In this document: piece after piece, positions 24,348 through 35,814 of the stretch
Layout of the letters: each line of letters begins with the position of its first letter
Numbering within the stretch: position 1 is the stretch's first letter
Assembly: GCA_021018995.1 (NCBI GenBank)
Contig: CM037585.1
Span: 83,862,646 to 83,926,645, forward strand
Origin: Chloranthus sessilifolius
Taxonomy: Eukaryota; Streptophyta; Magnoliopsida; Chloranthales; Chloranthaceae
Length of the DNA stretch: 64,000 bases
Reading direction: 5' to 3'
The notes under the pieces: model-generated
Told to the model about the DNA's origin: nothing
The model's database searches: none
Seen by the model: the letters and a program-made list of their open reading frames with translations, nothing else
Program-made: the position numbers and the translations under genes

Positions 24348-24352
24348 GCTTG
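24348..24352. repeat. Target-site duplication (GCTTG), right copy
   Basis: Identical to 10162-10166. Tekay-1 integrase resumes immediately after it. Confidence 0.95.
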
Positions 24353-25168
24353 TATGCTGAATTTTCAGGGCTCATGGGATCAACGTTTACCATTGATAGA
24401 GTTTGTATACAACAATAGCTATTAGACGAGTATAGGTATGGCACCATATAAAGCTTTATATGGTAGACGGTGTAAATCTCCAATTAATTGGGAAGAGACA
24501 GGAGAGAAATTTATTTTGAGGTTGAAGATTCTTGAGAGTACCACTAAAGCAGTACGTGTGATTAAAGATTAAGGGTCGCAGAGAGTAGACAGAAGAGCTA
24601 TGCTGACAAAAATAGAACAAATGTTGAGTTTCAGGTAAACTTATGGTTTTGTTGCAATGAATTGCATAATTATATATATCTAAAATATCTGCAAATTATC
24701 AATATTGATACAAAATATTTCTTACAGACAGGAGACAATGTCATCATCAAGATTTTGCCTACCAAAGGCGTAATGCATTTTGGGAAGCGTGGTAAGCTAA
24801 GTCCACGATACGTTTGACCTTCTGAGGTTTTGGGACGTGTTGGAGAAGTTGCGTACCAAGTTACACTACCGCCGCATCTCTCAAGTATGCACAGTGTATT
24901 CCATGTCTCAAAGCTGAGACGATATGTGAAGGATCCAACTCACATATTGGATTACCAACTGATCGAAGTACAAGAAGACTTGACGGTTAAGGAAGAACCG
25001 ATGCAGATCCTAGATCAGAAGGAACAAGTACTACAGACAAAAAGAATTCCATTGGTGCTTGTTCGATGGCTGAACCATTCGCCGGAGGAAGCCACGTGGG
25101 AACATGAGTAAAATGTGTGTGATGCTTACCCAGATTTATTTACGCGAGCATCGTATTGTTTTGTATAA
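24353..25168 (+). pseudogene. pol: pol of Tekay-1, part 2 (integrase C-terminus and chromodomain-like tail)
   Basis: Continues the integrase after the Athila insertion: W-D-Q-R-L-P-L-I-E-F, then Y-G-R-R-C-K-S-P. A 93-bp intron-like insertion (24635-24727) interrupts V-E-F-Q | T-G-D-N-V. The end (24830-25168) holds H-S-V-F-H-V-S-K-L-R, then a chromodomain-like segment with L-V-L-V-R-W and E-E-A-T-W-E-H-E. Chromodomains of this kind direct integration to marked chromatin in chromoviruses. Stops near 24421, 24571, 24817 and 25109 break the frame. Confidence 0.85.
24635..24727 (+). other. Intron-like 93-bp insertion in integrase of Tekay-1
   Basis: Begins TTTCAG|GTAAAC and ends TTTCTTACAG|ACAGG, is strongly AT-rich, and is absent from Tekay-2 (minus, near 43240), where the flanking codons are contiguous. 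It is a multiple of three and contains no in-frame stop, so retention would add 31 residues. Spliceosomal intron is my reading; an unspliced insertion is possible. Confidence 0.6.
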
Positions 25169-25399
25169 ATGAGAACGAAGGGTTGTAAAACTTTAATGGT
25201 TGAACTTAGATTTCTCCATGAAGAACATGTAATGACTAGTAAGTAATGAAATCATTGTGAGTAGATAATTACTTAGACCTATGGGTTATATGGGTGATAC
25301 GTAGATAATTGGAGGCAAGAAGTCTCAAAAGTCATTAAATTTAAAAATAAAAATAAAAGAAATCAAAGGTTGAAGCAAAAATCCTTCAAAAACATTATA

Positions 25400-25560
25400 C
25401 CTGAGTCTCGCTCACACGAGGTTTAAAGCTCGCTAGCCCGAGCCACTCAGAAATGAAAAAAAATATATAATAAGTAAATGGAAACCGAGTTTCCAGTGAT
25501 TGACTGACACTCGCGCGCCTGAGCTGTCTTAAGTCATGCACGTGAGGAACAGACTATATC
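25400..25560. promoter_or_regulatory. CTCG-N6-CGAG motif array before the Tekay-1 extra ORF
   Basis: CTCGCTCACACGAG and CTCGCTAGCCCGAG at 25408-25443 and CTCGCGCGCCTGAG near 25511, plus partial copies. The same 14-nt dyad recurs in the 3' LTR at 28340-28575. It lies between the pol end and the extra ORF. Confidence 0.65.
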
Positions 25561-25752
25561 CCTTATCGTGCGCATTTCATACGAAATCTTGAGAAGGGGG
25601 AGATCTAGGGTTTGAGTTTTCCGCAAGGGAGCTTTGCATACGCGTGATTCATTGGATTTTTTTCCTTTCCATTGGATTTTTACTGCGGACAAGGTAATTT
25701 TACACTTCGTTTCAAGCTCCATTTCATTTTATTTTGATTTCTAAGCCCTAGA

Positions 25753-27028
25753 ATGGCTTCTAAATCCCCAAACCCCCAACCTAGGAAGAAGTTGGCGGTG
25801 AGACCACCAAGTTCTCACAAAAAGAGAGTACCTCCACCAATTCCTTTGACCCAACAGGCCCGTCCACCCAATGGACATTGGATTATATAAAGGCAAACGA
25901 TTTAAAACCATTGTTATCGCCGTTTCATTCGCGATATTACCCGTGTTTGGTGAAGTTGTTTTACCAAACCTTTAAAATGGACGACTTCCAAAACTAATTG
26001 GTTTGCGAGATTGACGAAAGACAATTTATTTTTGACGATGTGGATATTTCCAAGGCTATGGGAAGCCCATGGGAATATGTGGACGACGGGGTTGCAAAAT
26101 CCCCAATCCGAGAAGTTGTTAATTTTCATGACATTGTGACCAATAAGACCCATGGAGTGACCGGTACGAGAAAATCGGTGACACGGCTTCAGTTACCCAA
26201 ACATTTATGGCCCTTAGATATTATCTTTATGAAGAACTTGTTTCCTTTGGGCCATGAGCAAGAGAGACGGGACCCTTTCCTACAAGCCATTTATGGGGCT
26301 CATCAGGGTAGGTGGTTTAGTGCACCTATTTTGGTGAGAAAAGCAATTAAACATGCTTATGAAAGAAATAGAACGGTACCATTCCTGCACCTGTAAACCA
26401 ATTACCTTATGCCCGATTAATTTCATGGATGTTTGAGCATCGGCATGGGATTGATGGTTTTGAAATCCACCCCGATGAGCCCATACTCACGGATAATGTA
26501 AGGACTTATCGAGCCAAGGATTTAACCAAAAGCATGAAAAGCCTTAAGACCAATGTCAAAAGGAAAAGAGAGAGAGAAATAGCACAACAAGTGGTACAGC
26601 AACAACCCCAGAATAGTACCAGCCAACTGCCCAAACTAGTATGCCAGCTCCAACCCAAACTCAAACAAGCCCACAGAACCAGCCAGCACCACCCACGGAT
26701 GTTATGAGTCGAATGAATATCCAGGATGAGATGCTTTGGGAGCTACTCCATCAGAGCCGGGAGATGAGGCAGCAATAACATTATCGAGAGGCCATTAACA
26801 TAGACCTGATGCGCCATGCGTATCCGCACACATTCACTCAGCGCCTTACGCTACTGCGGAATGTGACTTTTGGTGCTTCCAGCTTTGGCACGGCTGCCGA
26901 CGCCGGTGATGTTGAGGCTGGTGATGACGCTGATGAGGAGATTGATGACAAGTCAGGTTATGGGAGGATGACTCCGGAGAGGAGTCGGACCAGGGTGGAG
27001 ATGATGAGAGTTAGCTGCTGTTGGTGAC
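25753..27028 (+). pseudogene. Extra 3' ORF of Tekay-1 (putative plant transposon protein domain)
   Basis: ATG 25753 opens M-A-S-K-S followed by a basic, Pro-rich N-terminus. A stop near 25888 and frameshifts follow. The core is readable in pieces: Y-Y-P-C-L-V-K-L-F-Y-Q near 25950, F-I-F-D-D-V near 26030, G-R-W-F-S-A-P near 26315, L-P-Y-A-R-L-I near 26404. It ends in Glu/Asp-rich sequence near 26900-26960. The order and motifs match the Tekay-2 ORF and, more distantly, the Athila ORF. Too damaged to be expressed; role unknown. Confidence 0.6.
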
Positions 27029-27855
27029 CATGGAGGTCATTTTGGAGAGATTTTCATTTTTGAAATATAACAGGGTGAATTAATTATAACTTTTTGATGT
27101 ATAAGTTTTAAAACTATGGTGACATGACTGTCACGTGGGAACTTATTTAAAATTTTGATGTAAATGATTTTTTTGGCATGTGAATAGTTTAACGGTTGAA
27201 TGCGAATGTTTGCTTTGTTATGAAGGGATTAATTACTTTGAATGTGGATGGTTTAAAATTTTGGTTGGTAATGGATTAGAATTCTAGTATGAATGGTTTA
27301 TTTGTGAATGACTTAACTTTTCTGTCCATGGTTTGGAAGTAAAATACAATACAAGTCTGTTGAGATGATTTGTCGTGCAAGTACCTATGTGAGACAATGT
27401 GTGGTCATACTTGACTACATGTGGATTGGGTTGTTAAACCATTAACAATAAATTTTGTGGTTGTGCGTGTAGTAGGACTTGTGCAACGCTGTATTTTGAG
27501 TTCATATGTTTGATTTTGAGTTTTACATTTCACAAAACAGATAGTGGTTTACTCACTATGTGTGAATGTGCAGTTGGATTTAGTTATGGATTTTGAAATT
27601 TGATGAGCATGGTGTTGACTTACTTACTATGGACAAATGTCGATTAGATTCTTACGTCGTTTTGAAATTTTCTATCCCGACTTACATGTTAATGCAGGTT
27701 TAATTGTGGGTCATTTATGACCAAATGGTAGATAAGATGTGTAAGCTACGTGTGCACACAGGGAGGTGTGCTATTCCTCCATATGTATGTTATCATTAAA
27801 CTATTTGTGTACATTCTTGTTGACAAATTGGTCAATTTTTTAGGACGAAAAATTT
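27029..27855 (+). other. Non-coding 3' region of Tekay-1
   Basis: About 830 bp, AT-rich, between extra ORF and polypurine tract. No ORF, motif array or RNA gene seen. Confidence 0.6.
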
Positions 27856-27871
27856 TATAAGGTGGGGTGAA
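27856..27871 (+). other. Polypurine tract of Tekay-1
   Basis: TATAAGGTGGGGTGAA directly before the 3' LTR; the Tekay-2 counterpart is AAGGAGGGGAGAA. Confidence 0.75.
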
Positions 27872-30011
27872 CGTAATATCCCCAAATTTGGTCAAATTCA
27901 TAAATCAAGTAATTGTGTGAATGATTGTGGCATGTGTGGTTTACAAGGGAACCCAAGAAATTAGTACACACTTTGGTGTGTATGTGTCTCACACCAAAGG
28001 AATTGAGTGGATAAGTGTAATACACACAAATGATGTGTTTGTGCTTTACAAGAAAGCAAAGTAATTATGGATAGGGAGTGATACCCACGTGCAATACCCA
28101 TTTGGTGATTGTGAAGCTTGGAGAGATCAAAATGGGTTTGGAAACTCATTTACTTGTAAGGAAGGAAGACGATCCAATCTTCGAGTGAATCGTTGGATTA
28201 AAGGTGAGAAATCAATACTCAAAGTATGTAAATTTTGTTAATAACATGTTTTATAAGATGCGTAAGAAGTGTAGCAGAAATTAGAGAACAAAAGTGAGAG
28301 GATCGAGTTGAGAAAAAACTTAGATTTGAAGGAACTCTGGTTCTCGCGCGCCCGAGGTTCAAAGCTCGCTCGCACGAGAGGCCTTTAGAAGGCATATGTA
28401 GCATTTGAGGCTCTGAGACTCGCTCGTGCGAGGCTTAAGTGAACTTAAAGCTCCTTCACGTGAGGCCTCACGTACCTAACTTCAGTAGGCTAAAATCCAA
28501 TCGATTGCCCAAGGTCCAGATGTATGTTGAGCTCGCGTGCTCGAGCTCCAAGGCTCGCACGCGGGAGAAACAGAGTCAAGTTTATTTGGACTCTCTTTGT
28601 GTGAATTCTTTGAAAATATGTATCTTAAGCTTTATTAGGCATTTCCTAAGAGGTATTTGGACACTTTGAATGTAGGAATTAAAGCGTTGAGCATATGTGT
28701 GAGTTCTCAAGAGAGCTAGGTGTGGAATGTGATGAACATGACTTGAGGTAGGGGAAACTTATGATCATTTTAATTAATTGTGTTCAGTATAGTTAAGTAA
28801 TGTGATGTGATCAGCCATAATGAGTTTTGTGAAAAACAAGCATATGATATTCTTTTGTTTCGAACAAGTTTTGTGATGTGATTAGTCATGATGTGAAATT
28901 CTTTAATTCAAGCAAGTTTTGAATGGAATATAATGTGATGTGAAAGATGAAAATGTGATTTGTTAATTGTGAAATGTGAGATTTCTGAAAATGCGTAAGA
29001 ATATTAGTTTTTCTGAAAATAGTATAATGTATCACTTTATATGGTGTGAAACTATAAGTTAGAAACTACACATACATTTAAGGTTTAGTATAACGAATCC
29101 ATTGTACTCCGATACGGTGGGATATCCGTTCATTGTGCTCTGGTACGGCAGGATATCCGTTCATTTTTTACCAGCCAACGGTAATACTTTATTTGGCACA
29201 AGCATCCCTCCTAACGCAGGGGCTTGGGCTTATGTGTAAATGATTCATTGAACGACGATGGTAGGATTCCCATGGTATTATATGCATCTTTTAATGCTCT
29301 ATTTTCTCAGAAAAGTATTTTAAGTTATGCAAAATGTTTTAAAAAGAAATATGTGATTCAAGCATGTGTGTGATTAAATTTTGCATATGGAATTCAGTTG
29401 AGATAAATGTGGAATGTGCTTATGAAAATCAGTTATGTGACATTATGTTTGAGATATGATATTGAATGCTACTAATATTTTTCCCTATTGAGCTTCAATG
29501 TTAGCTCACCCTTCAACTATACGTCACAGGTAAGGACTTAGAGAGGGATCTAGATATTAAAAGTGATCCAGAGTACGAACCTGAGGAGGAAATTGAGCCC
29601 CTACCGGAGGAGTTCTTTCCTAAGTAGATTGAGAGTGTGTGGGAGCAGTCAAGATTTGTATTTTGTTTGGCTTGGTACGTCCAACCATTTTTGAATTATA
29701 CTAAGTTGTTTAATATATTGTTTTGGATATTATTTTGTGAACCATTGGTTGGTGATAGATATCTATCACCGATGGTTCATTTCAGTTCTTCCCTTCATGC
29801 ATTTGGCATGGAATTAGAAACCGTTATTTTATCAAGCTTATATTTAGAAATGTAATTTCTTTTGAAGCGTTAAATGAGTCTATTTCCTTAATTGAGATAT
29901 CGATGTAAGATCTGTTTTGTGGATGTGCCAAGTGTTCATGTAAACGTGGGATCTCCCTAACGGGGGATCCAACGGTCCGGGTTTTGGGCTTGCGAAATCC
30001 GGGCTGTCACA
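27872..30011 (+). repeat. 3' LTR of Tekay-1
   Basis: Begins CGTAATATCC (TG start mutated to CG; Tekay-2 has TGTAATG) and ends CTGTCACA. Contains a motif array at 28340-28575 and a possible leader-intron donor AAAG|GTGAG at 28204. Its inner half matches the 5' LTR remnant at 3419-4342 and is also homologous, more distantly, to the Tekay-2 LTRs. Confidence 0.85.
28340..28575. promoter_or_regulatory. CTCG-N6-CGAG motif array in the Tekay-1 LTR
   Basis: At least five copies of a 14-nt dyad: CTCGCGCGCCCGAG, CTCGCTCGCACGAG, CTCGCTCGTGCGAG, CTCGCGTGCTCGAG and CTCGCACGCGGGAG (one mismatch). The position equals that of the quite different ATCGATCGAT array of the Tekay-2 LTR, judged by the shared GAGGTAGGG-AAACTT that follows. 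Confidence 0.75.
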
Positions 30012-30202
30012 AAAAGCATTGGATTTTCATAGCTTTGGTGTAAGCGCATGTGTGACAGTAGCAGAAATCTTGGTGAACTTGTTGCTTATAAATGATGCAC
30101 TTGGTTGTTACGTAAGGAGTCTATCTGCACAGAAACCAAAGGGCAAAAGAAAATTTGAATCAAAACTAGGAACACTAAAATCAACCATTGCGTTGAAATA
30201 AA
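30012..30202 (+). pseudogene. Possible Alba-domain gene fragment
   Basis: A short open stretch reading A-L-D-F-H-S-F-G-V-S-A-C-V-T-V-A-E-I-L, followed by a possible splice donor G|GTGAAC near 30081. It recalls the V-T-V-A-E-I-L-K helix of small plant Alba-type nucleic-acid-binding proteins. The match is short and the rest is not recognisable, so this is a weak call. It abuts the right end of Tekay-1. Confidence 0.25.
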
Positions 30203-30341
30203 AATAAGAAGCATACATACTGAGCAAATCCAAAGGGACAAAATCTAAATGAAGAATCAATCCCACAATTAAAATTTTGAGCAGTCACGAATGGGAAAAA
30301 AGACAGATTCATTACATGACCAACAAAAAGCTGTCATCGTT

Positions 30342-30500
30342 CACTACAAAAACATGACCCTACACCTATGCCGGTGACTGCCATCATTCCCTAGCCGTCG
30401 GCTTAAGTTTTTAATTTTTTTAAAAATTTATTTTCCCACCTAATAAAATAAATATATTGCCACCTATGCCGACGGCTGCAGCCCCCGGCATATTGTTTTT
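30342..30500 (+). mobile_element. Unpaired CACTA-type transposon end
   Basis: CACTACAAAAACATGACC at 30342 is a standard CACTA terminus. It is followed by GCCG(T/A)CGGC-type subterminal repeats (30377-30490), for example ATGCCGACGGCTG. I find no matching inverted end to the right up to 52029. It may be the left end of the transposon that collected the gene fragments at 31.1-37.7 kb, or a truncated relic. Confidence 0.45.
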
Positions 30501-31117
30501 TTTAAATTATTATTTTTTTAAATAAAATAATGAGAACCTTATCATTTATAACTATTGCAAGCTCACATATTGATCTGTTGTAATTTGTCTCACTGGATGA
30601 TCTGCTCCAACTCAATAAACTCACTCCAAGTATTGCAGTTTGCAAGGGACCACTCTAGATCCCTTTCATATAGAGCTCTACATAAGATGATATTCCCAAG
30701 CTGTAACTCTATCACAATATGCTTCTTAAATATCTATTTTGCTATGGGAAAAAGGAACGTATGATCTCATTAAGAAAGGTGTAATTTATCAATGTTCTAT
30801 TGACAAGTATCATTAGGAAAATTGAAGCTTCTAATGAGAACCTTATCATTTGGAACCCTCCCGATTGCATTGCCTAACACTTTTCATGCAACATTGAGAC
30901 TTTTTAGCCTTTCAAATTGGGCAACCATGAGCAAAATTTTATCAAATTTTTTTTAGCCATTAATTCTGCAAGATCATCCAATATCTATTGACTTTATGGG
31001 AATATAAGTATCAAATATCTATGTCTTTAACAAGTGTTCTTTAGTCAGAAAACATCATTATATAGTGTCAGGCACTCTCAGCTGCTTGCTGCCTTAGAAC
31101 TACATATATTAACACAC
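30501..31117. other. AT-rich intergenic stretch
   Basis: No gene seen. A partial duplication of CACTCTCAGCTGCTTGCT-like sequence at 31070-31095 repeats part of the adjoining Argonaute fragment. Confidence 0.5.
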
Positions 31118-31324
31118 CTCTTAGCTGCTTGCTACCACATAATAATGTCAAGCACTCTCAATGCATGGTGAGTGTTCACTGACCCATTCCCTGTGAGAGC
31201 TAAAGCTATTGATTTCATTGGAATTTTTGCAACAAAACTAATTTGTACCTTAAATGTCTTTGAAAGATACAAACGCTTAGATCACTTCCGAACAGCTTCA
31301 AATGGGCTCCCATTATTTCCAGCT
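31118..31324 (-). pseudogene. AGO4-like: Argonaute (AGO4-clade) fragment, exon B
   Basis: Minus-strand exon-like block from acceptor TTTCAG|AGCTG (31324) to donor AGAG|GTGTGT (31118). It reads K-T-F-K-V-Q-I-S-F-V-A-K-I-P-M followed by A-L-R-V-L-D-I-I, the linker region of AGO4/6/9 proteins after the N domain. In-frame stops are present near the start and near the end. It follows exon A in the correct order and strand. AGO4 binds 24-nt siRNAs in RNA-directed DNA methylation; this fragment lacks PAZ, MID and PIWI. Confidence 0.75.
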
Positions 31325-31406
31325 CTGAAAAATAGGAACAAACAGAAAAGCCAGATTATGGTCAAGGGAAAAAAGACAGTACAAAAATCGGAAAAATGGA
31401 AATTAC

Positions 31407-31603
31407 CTATTTGCTAATCTTCTAGCACCACTGTGAACTCAAAGTTGTTTTGTGGAAGAGAACCTATTGTGAACAAGGTTTTCTCTCCATAAGCAAACTG
31501 CTTGCCAGCAAGTTCAGAACCATGTTTTTTGAAGTTCATCAATTATATTTCTCCTGATTCCCTTCCCTTGAACAACCCGACAGTCTTTGGATGTTATTGA
31601 AAC
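31407..31603 (-). pseudogene. AGO4-like: Argonaute (AGO4-clade) fragment, exon A
   Basis: Acceptor TGTGTAG|GTTTC at 31603, donor AAATAG|GTAAT at 31407. Reads G-K-G-I-R-R-N-I-I-D, then after a one-base shift E-L-A-G-K-Q-F-A-Y-G-E-K-T-L-F-T and F-E-F-T-V-V-L-E-D. These are N-domain landmarks of AGO4-type Argonautes. The retained intron between the two blocks shows capture from genomic DNA, not from mRNA. Confidence 0.8.
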
Positions 31604-34600
31604 CTACACAAAAAATCTTTCATGTCATTTCTCACATCATTGCAAGTATTTATTGTCCTTGGCACAAGTAGATAAAAATATAAATATATATAATTTTCTT
31701 TGTTTAAATGTTTACTTCTCTTTTGTTAGCACCCATACATAAGCTAAACAAACGACAAAGTCCATTGTAGTAAGATTCATATTGGAGAACATTTTCAAAA
31801 GATCAAGACACATATACTCAAAAATAAAAGATTAAAACAGAATGCAATAGTTTCAACTCAAAGAGATGCGGGATAATTCAATCATTAGCAATTATATAAA
31901 AGAACTTTTCCCAGGATAAAAATGCCACCATATATGATGCTAAGCACTATCCTAGTAGAATTTTATTGACAAAGAGGATTATCAACTCATTATCAAACAT
32001 CAAATGCATTTATCAACGAAGCAATCAAATATCATTGCATATAAATATATCATAAAGCAAACAAACCAATTAATTATATTTATACCAATTTGTTTAAAAT
32101 AAGTAATGGCTCTAACAAAAGCAGCCGCGTGCCTGTATCGTTTCTCCAATAAAGCTCAACCCCCTGGGTCTAATAAGAAATCCTGCAAGAAGATAATAAC
32201 CAATAACCTTGCAAATTTTGATATAAAGAGAAGAGTAAACTCTACAAATGATAACATTATTTACATAAATCATGAGAAGTCTCTACAAAACTAGAGTTAG
32301 AACTCCCATTGAAGTGATGAACCCCAACTTTTGCTAACATTGCATAGTACTCTATCTCGGTTTTTTATGGGGACGGCAGTTATTTGCAATTATTGTCAAC
32401 TTGCCTGTATGAACAAAGAATTTGCAATTAAATAAAAGCAATATATTTTCAACCACTATAATCCAAATTAGCCACTATAATCCAATTTTTCGAATCACCC
32501 TAGTAAATAAACTTGTTACATGGTTCCATTTAACAAAGTACATCCACGAAAACTAAACTTCCCTTAGATACCTTCAAAGGTCCACAAGATCACTCTCAAA
32601 GGACAACCCTATCCCTTAGATACCTTCAAAGGTCACATAGCCTTTATAGTTTATACCAAACCTCTGAGCATTTATTCCATAGCAGATCACTATTTGTAAA
32701 TATTGAGAATGCAAGTTGAGGCAATGATACATGGGCAACAAGGTGAGCGTGAGATGATATGAGGCTAGCTGAAGCAGATCCAAGTGAAAGAATCACAAAT
32801 GCATATGAAGTGTCGCGACATGTTCGTCTTGATGGGGGTGTGGTCTTTGGGTCACTTTTTTAGGATGTGTCATGTGGAATAAAAAAATTACCGTCAAATG
32901 ATATGCCCATGATCTCAAGATCAATGGCATGAAAGTCTGGAATGAAAAACAATCTCCATAGTCCAATTCATAGCAGTCAACAGTATTCAGTTTTACTTAA
33001 TGGAGGATATTTAGTATTTTCTTGGGGGTTAGTAGCAGCTCCCCTGATTTAGTATGACTGAATAAGTTGCTTGATTGTGTTAAAATAATCATAAAAAAAT
33101 ACAAAGAAAACCTTAAAACTTTATTAAGTTGCTTGATTGTGTTAAAATAATAAAAAATACTATTTAAGTTGCATGCTTGAGAAAACTTGTGCTACATGTT
33201 GGTCAATCATGAACCAGCAATGTTGTAGAGTATAGCTGATCTGGTCGTAACATGGTGGCATAATATCCTAATCCCTACATTCATAGGAAAGGAGAGGCTT
33301 CAACAAAGGAAGAATGATCAATAAATTAAATATGGGAATTCTTTACAAGTGAGTTCGGGAGTACCCAAACAAGATAAGAAGGGATATATTTACGTACAGC
33401 CAGCATATGAAACTCTTAAGCTGGAGGTCGCGATCAAACCAATCAGTTTCCAATAACAAAATATTTTGGATCTGCCAGAAAATGGTGCTCCAGATGTAAC
33501 TGCCAAATAAGTAACAAGAAACACCAAAATAGAAAAATAGAACATGAAACAAGAAAGTAAGATCACCTTTACCTGCCTGTCAAGGACTCTATTTCTAGCA
33601 AGTCCACTAGTAACAGGTGTGCATCTGAGAATAATCACCAAGGGCAACAACATCATCACCATGTCTCCGGATTAGAAATATGATTTCTAAAACTTGTGAT
33701 GTAACTGATAATACATAGCAACACTTAAGGTATAAGATTTAGATTGTTGAGAGCGGAACCAAGTTTTCCAGAAACTCTGATTTCAACAGTCAACAGCAAT
33801 TTTCAGAACCTTCAACTTATTCTCTAAGGTTCCGCATGGCTGAATTCCCCCGAATTAGCACTAGCCATAGAGGCATGGTGAACAAAAATAACAAAATAGG
33901 AAATTTATGGTCCTTACAACCCAGATGGTGCTCATTTTTTACCAGTCCAATCTTTCAAGTGGCAGAACATATACCATAAAATCTGAGAACTTCAATGTGG
34001 ACCCTATATTAGATATGAGCAACTTTCCATATGAAAGAGGTTAGATTGCATGGATGGAATTCGCTAATCTCTCATATAATATATAGCCACTTTGGCAACT
34101 TGGATTTATAAAATATGTCGGCCACTTGCCCAAAAATTTAACGACACATTTCTTGTATCCCCTGCATGCAGACCAAAGAAACCTTCAGATCATAGGCCCC
34201 TCTATGATTCAGACAGGAGAAAGTTTTTAAATTAAAATTTGGAGGTTTCTTATAACAGATTACTCTTATAACAGATTACTGTGTATGGCTGATAGGTATT
34301 ACACATCTGACCAGATCGCTACTCTTGGTACTCGGGTCACTTTTTTGGATGCCTGTTGTGTGGAACAATCATAGTTATGTGTGATTTTACTCGCATGCTC
34401 TTAAGTTCTCCTAAGATCTATAGTCAAAAGATTAGATCAAAAGATGATCTCCATGGTCTGATTCAAGTTCTAAATCTCTCTCCATCGAACTAGGATATGT
34501 CCCAATGTATTTAGTGTTTTGTACTTACAAGCCTCTGTTTTTAGCTTTATTTTGACAAATTTATGGTCCTTACAAGCCTCTGTTTTTAGCTTTATTTTCC

Positions 34601-35446
34601 AGTTTAATTTGGACTCTATCAACAGGTTAGCATGAAGTTTTAGGGATTTATTATTCTCAATAGCCTATGACTTTTATTGTTGATTATGCATCCTTGAAAA
34701 GTATAGTTTTATTTTCCAGTTCAATTTGGACTCTAAAATGAAAGAAGCATCAAGAAGTAGGAGGGGTGTTGGAAATAATAGAAAAATAATCTGCTTTTAG
34801 GGCACACAACATCTGAGTAGAAGATTGTAAAACTTTGAAAGAATATAAATCATAAAGTAATCGCTAATTCCTTATCAAGTACCTACAATATATTTAACAT
34901 ACAAGGCCTACTACTTCCATAACACATGGCTATCGCTCAGGTACACACAGTGGGTACAAGTACAGAGTGGGTCAATCTGAATTGTAGGACACTGGAAAGC
35001 ACTTATTTGGAGTATTTTGGGTACATGTTTGTTAAATCAGTAAAATATGAAATTTCCATAAGACACCTATAGATGGCAAATCCATTTTCTCAATTTCAAT
35101 CTTCAACACCATAGATGGAAAATCCATTTCGGGTTGGAAATGCTTGTGAGAGGTATTGGAAAACTATACAAGTCATAAATTAAGCTACATGGAAAACTTC
35201 TTTGCAAAATTTACACCATTATCCACTATCAGGGCATCAGATTTTTAATCCGGAAAGATCACAAGTGTATTTGTTTGTATCGCCTAATACAAACTGGTCA
35301 TACCAAAAATTCCACATTGTATCATCCGATACTTCATATACTGCTTGTATTGGATGATAAAGCTTTAAGTATTTGAGCCTACACAATACCAATACTTGAA
35401 AATAATAATCCATTATATCAAACAATAACAGTTAATAGTAGCAAAC
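31604..35446. other. Intron-like or intergenic stretch with MITE-like sequences
   Basis: Mostly AT-rich. A candidate minus-strand exon near 33573-33660 (reads P-V-T-S-G-L-A-R-N-R-V-L-D, donor GGCAG|GTAAAG) is unidentified. A 62-codon minus-strand frame at 35237-35425 is also unidentified. MITE-like sequences at about 32815-33050 and 34310-34490 share GATCTCCAT-N2-TCTGATT and GGGTCACTTTTTT with the foldback element at 60965-61220. Confidence 0.4.
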
Positions 35447-35521
35447 CTGAAAATTAGGGGCAAATCCACCTTCATCACCAACATTAGTAGGATCTTGACC
35501 ATATTTTTTCTTAATTATAGC
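35447..35521 (-). pseudogene. ENO-like: Enolase gene fragment (one exon)
   Basis: A 75-nt minus-strand exon with acceptor TTTCAG|GC and donor CAG|GTTTGC, 25 codons without a stop. It reads [19 protein letters not shown], the hallmark of plant cytosolic enolase (2-phosphoglycerate to phosphoenolpyruvate). Only this exon is recognised, so it is a captured piece, not a gene. Confidence 0.9.
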
Positions 35522-35688
35522 CTGAAAGAGCAAAAAAAAACCATCATTGCCATATTGCAATCAAGATACAGCTAATATAACATTTGCATCAAGCATGAGA
35601 TTCTATGATCCTCTGTTTCAGCCACTACTATTGAAACTAAGAATGATAATTAAAAAATGGGTCCGGTTTGCAAAAATCCAGGAAATAC

Positions 35689-35814
35689 CTGAATTTGATT
35701 CTCTATTGCAATCAAGAGTGTAGAAATGGGTTCTCTGATCCTCTGTTGCATATGAAACTGATATGGGTCCTTATGTTTTGAGAGTGAGAACTGATATGTG
35801 CAAAGCATGAGAAC
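35689..35814 (-). pseudogene. Unidentified exon-like block
   Basis: 126 nt, minus strand, acceptor ATTTTCAG|GTTC and donor ATTCAG|GTATTT, 42 codons without a stop (contains S-K-H-K-D-P-Y-Q-F-H-M-Q-Q-R-I). It lies between the AGPase and enolase exons and has clean splice signals, but I do not recognise the source gene. The other frames have stops. Confidence 0.5.

Larger units (their letters stand above)
3419..30011 (+). mobile_element. 'Tekay-1': Tekay/Del-type chromovirus, decayed, with nested insertions
   Basis: Order: truncated 5' LTR, initiator-Met primer site, gag, intron-like spacer, protease-RT-RNase H-integrase, Athila insertion (10167-24347), integrase end with chromodomain-like tail, extra ORF, polypurine tract, 3' LTR. 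The left LTR matches the inner part of the right LTR. The Ogre element cut off the left end. The Tekay placement rests on the Met primer site, the C-terminal chromodomain-like segment and LTRs over 2 kb. Coding frames carry many stops but few frameshifts, so the copy is dead. Confidence 0.85.

Noticed and set aside
25694..25745. Short intron in the leader of the Tekay-1 extra ORF
   Set aside because: GT and AG are present but about 52 bp is below the usual plant intron minimum.
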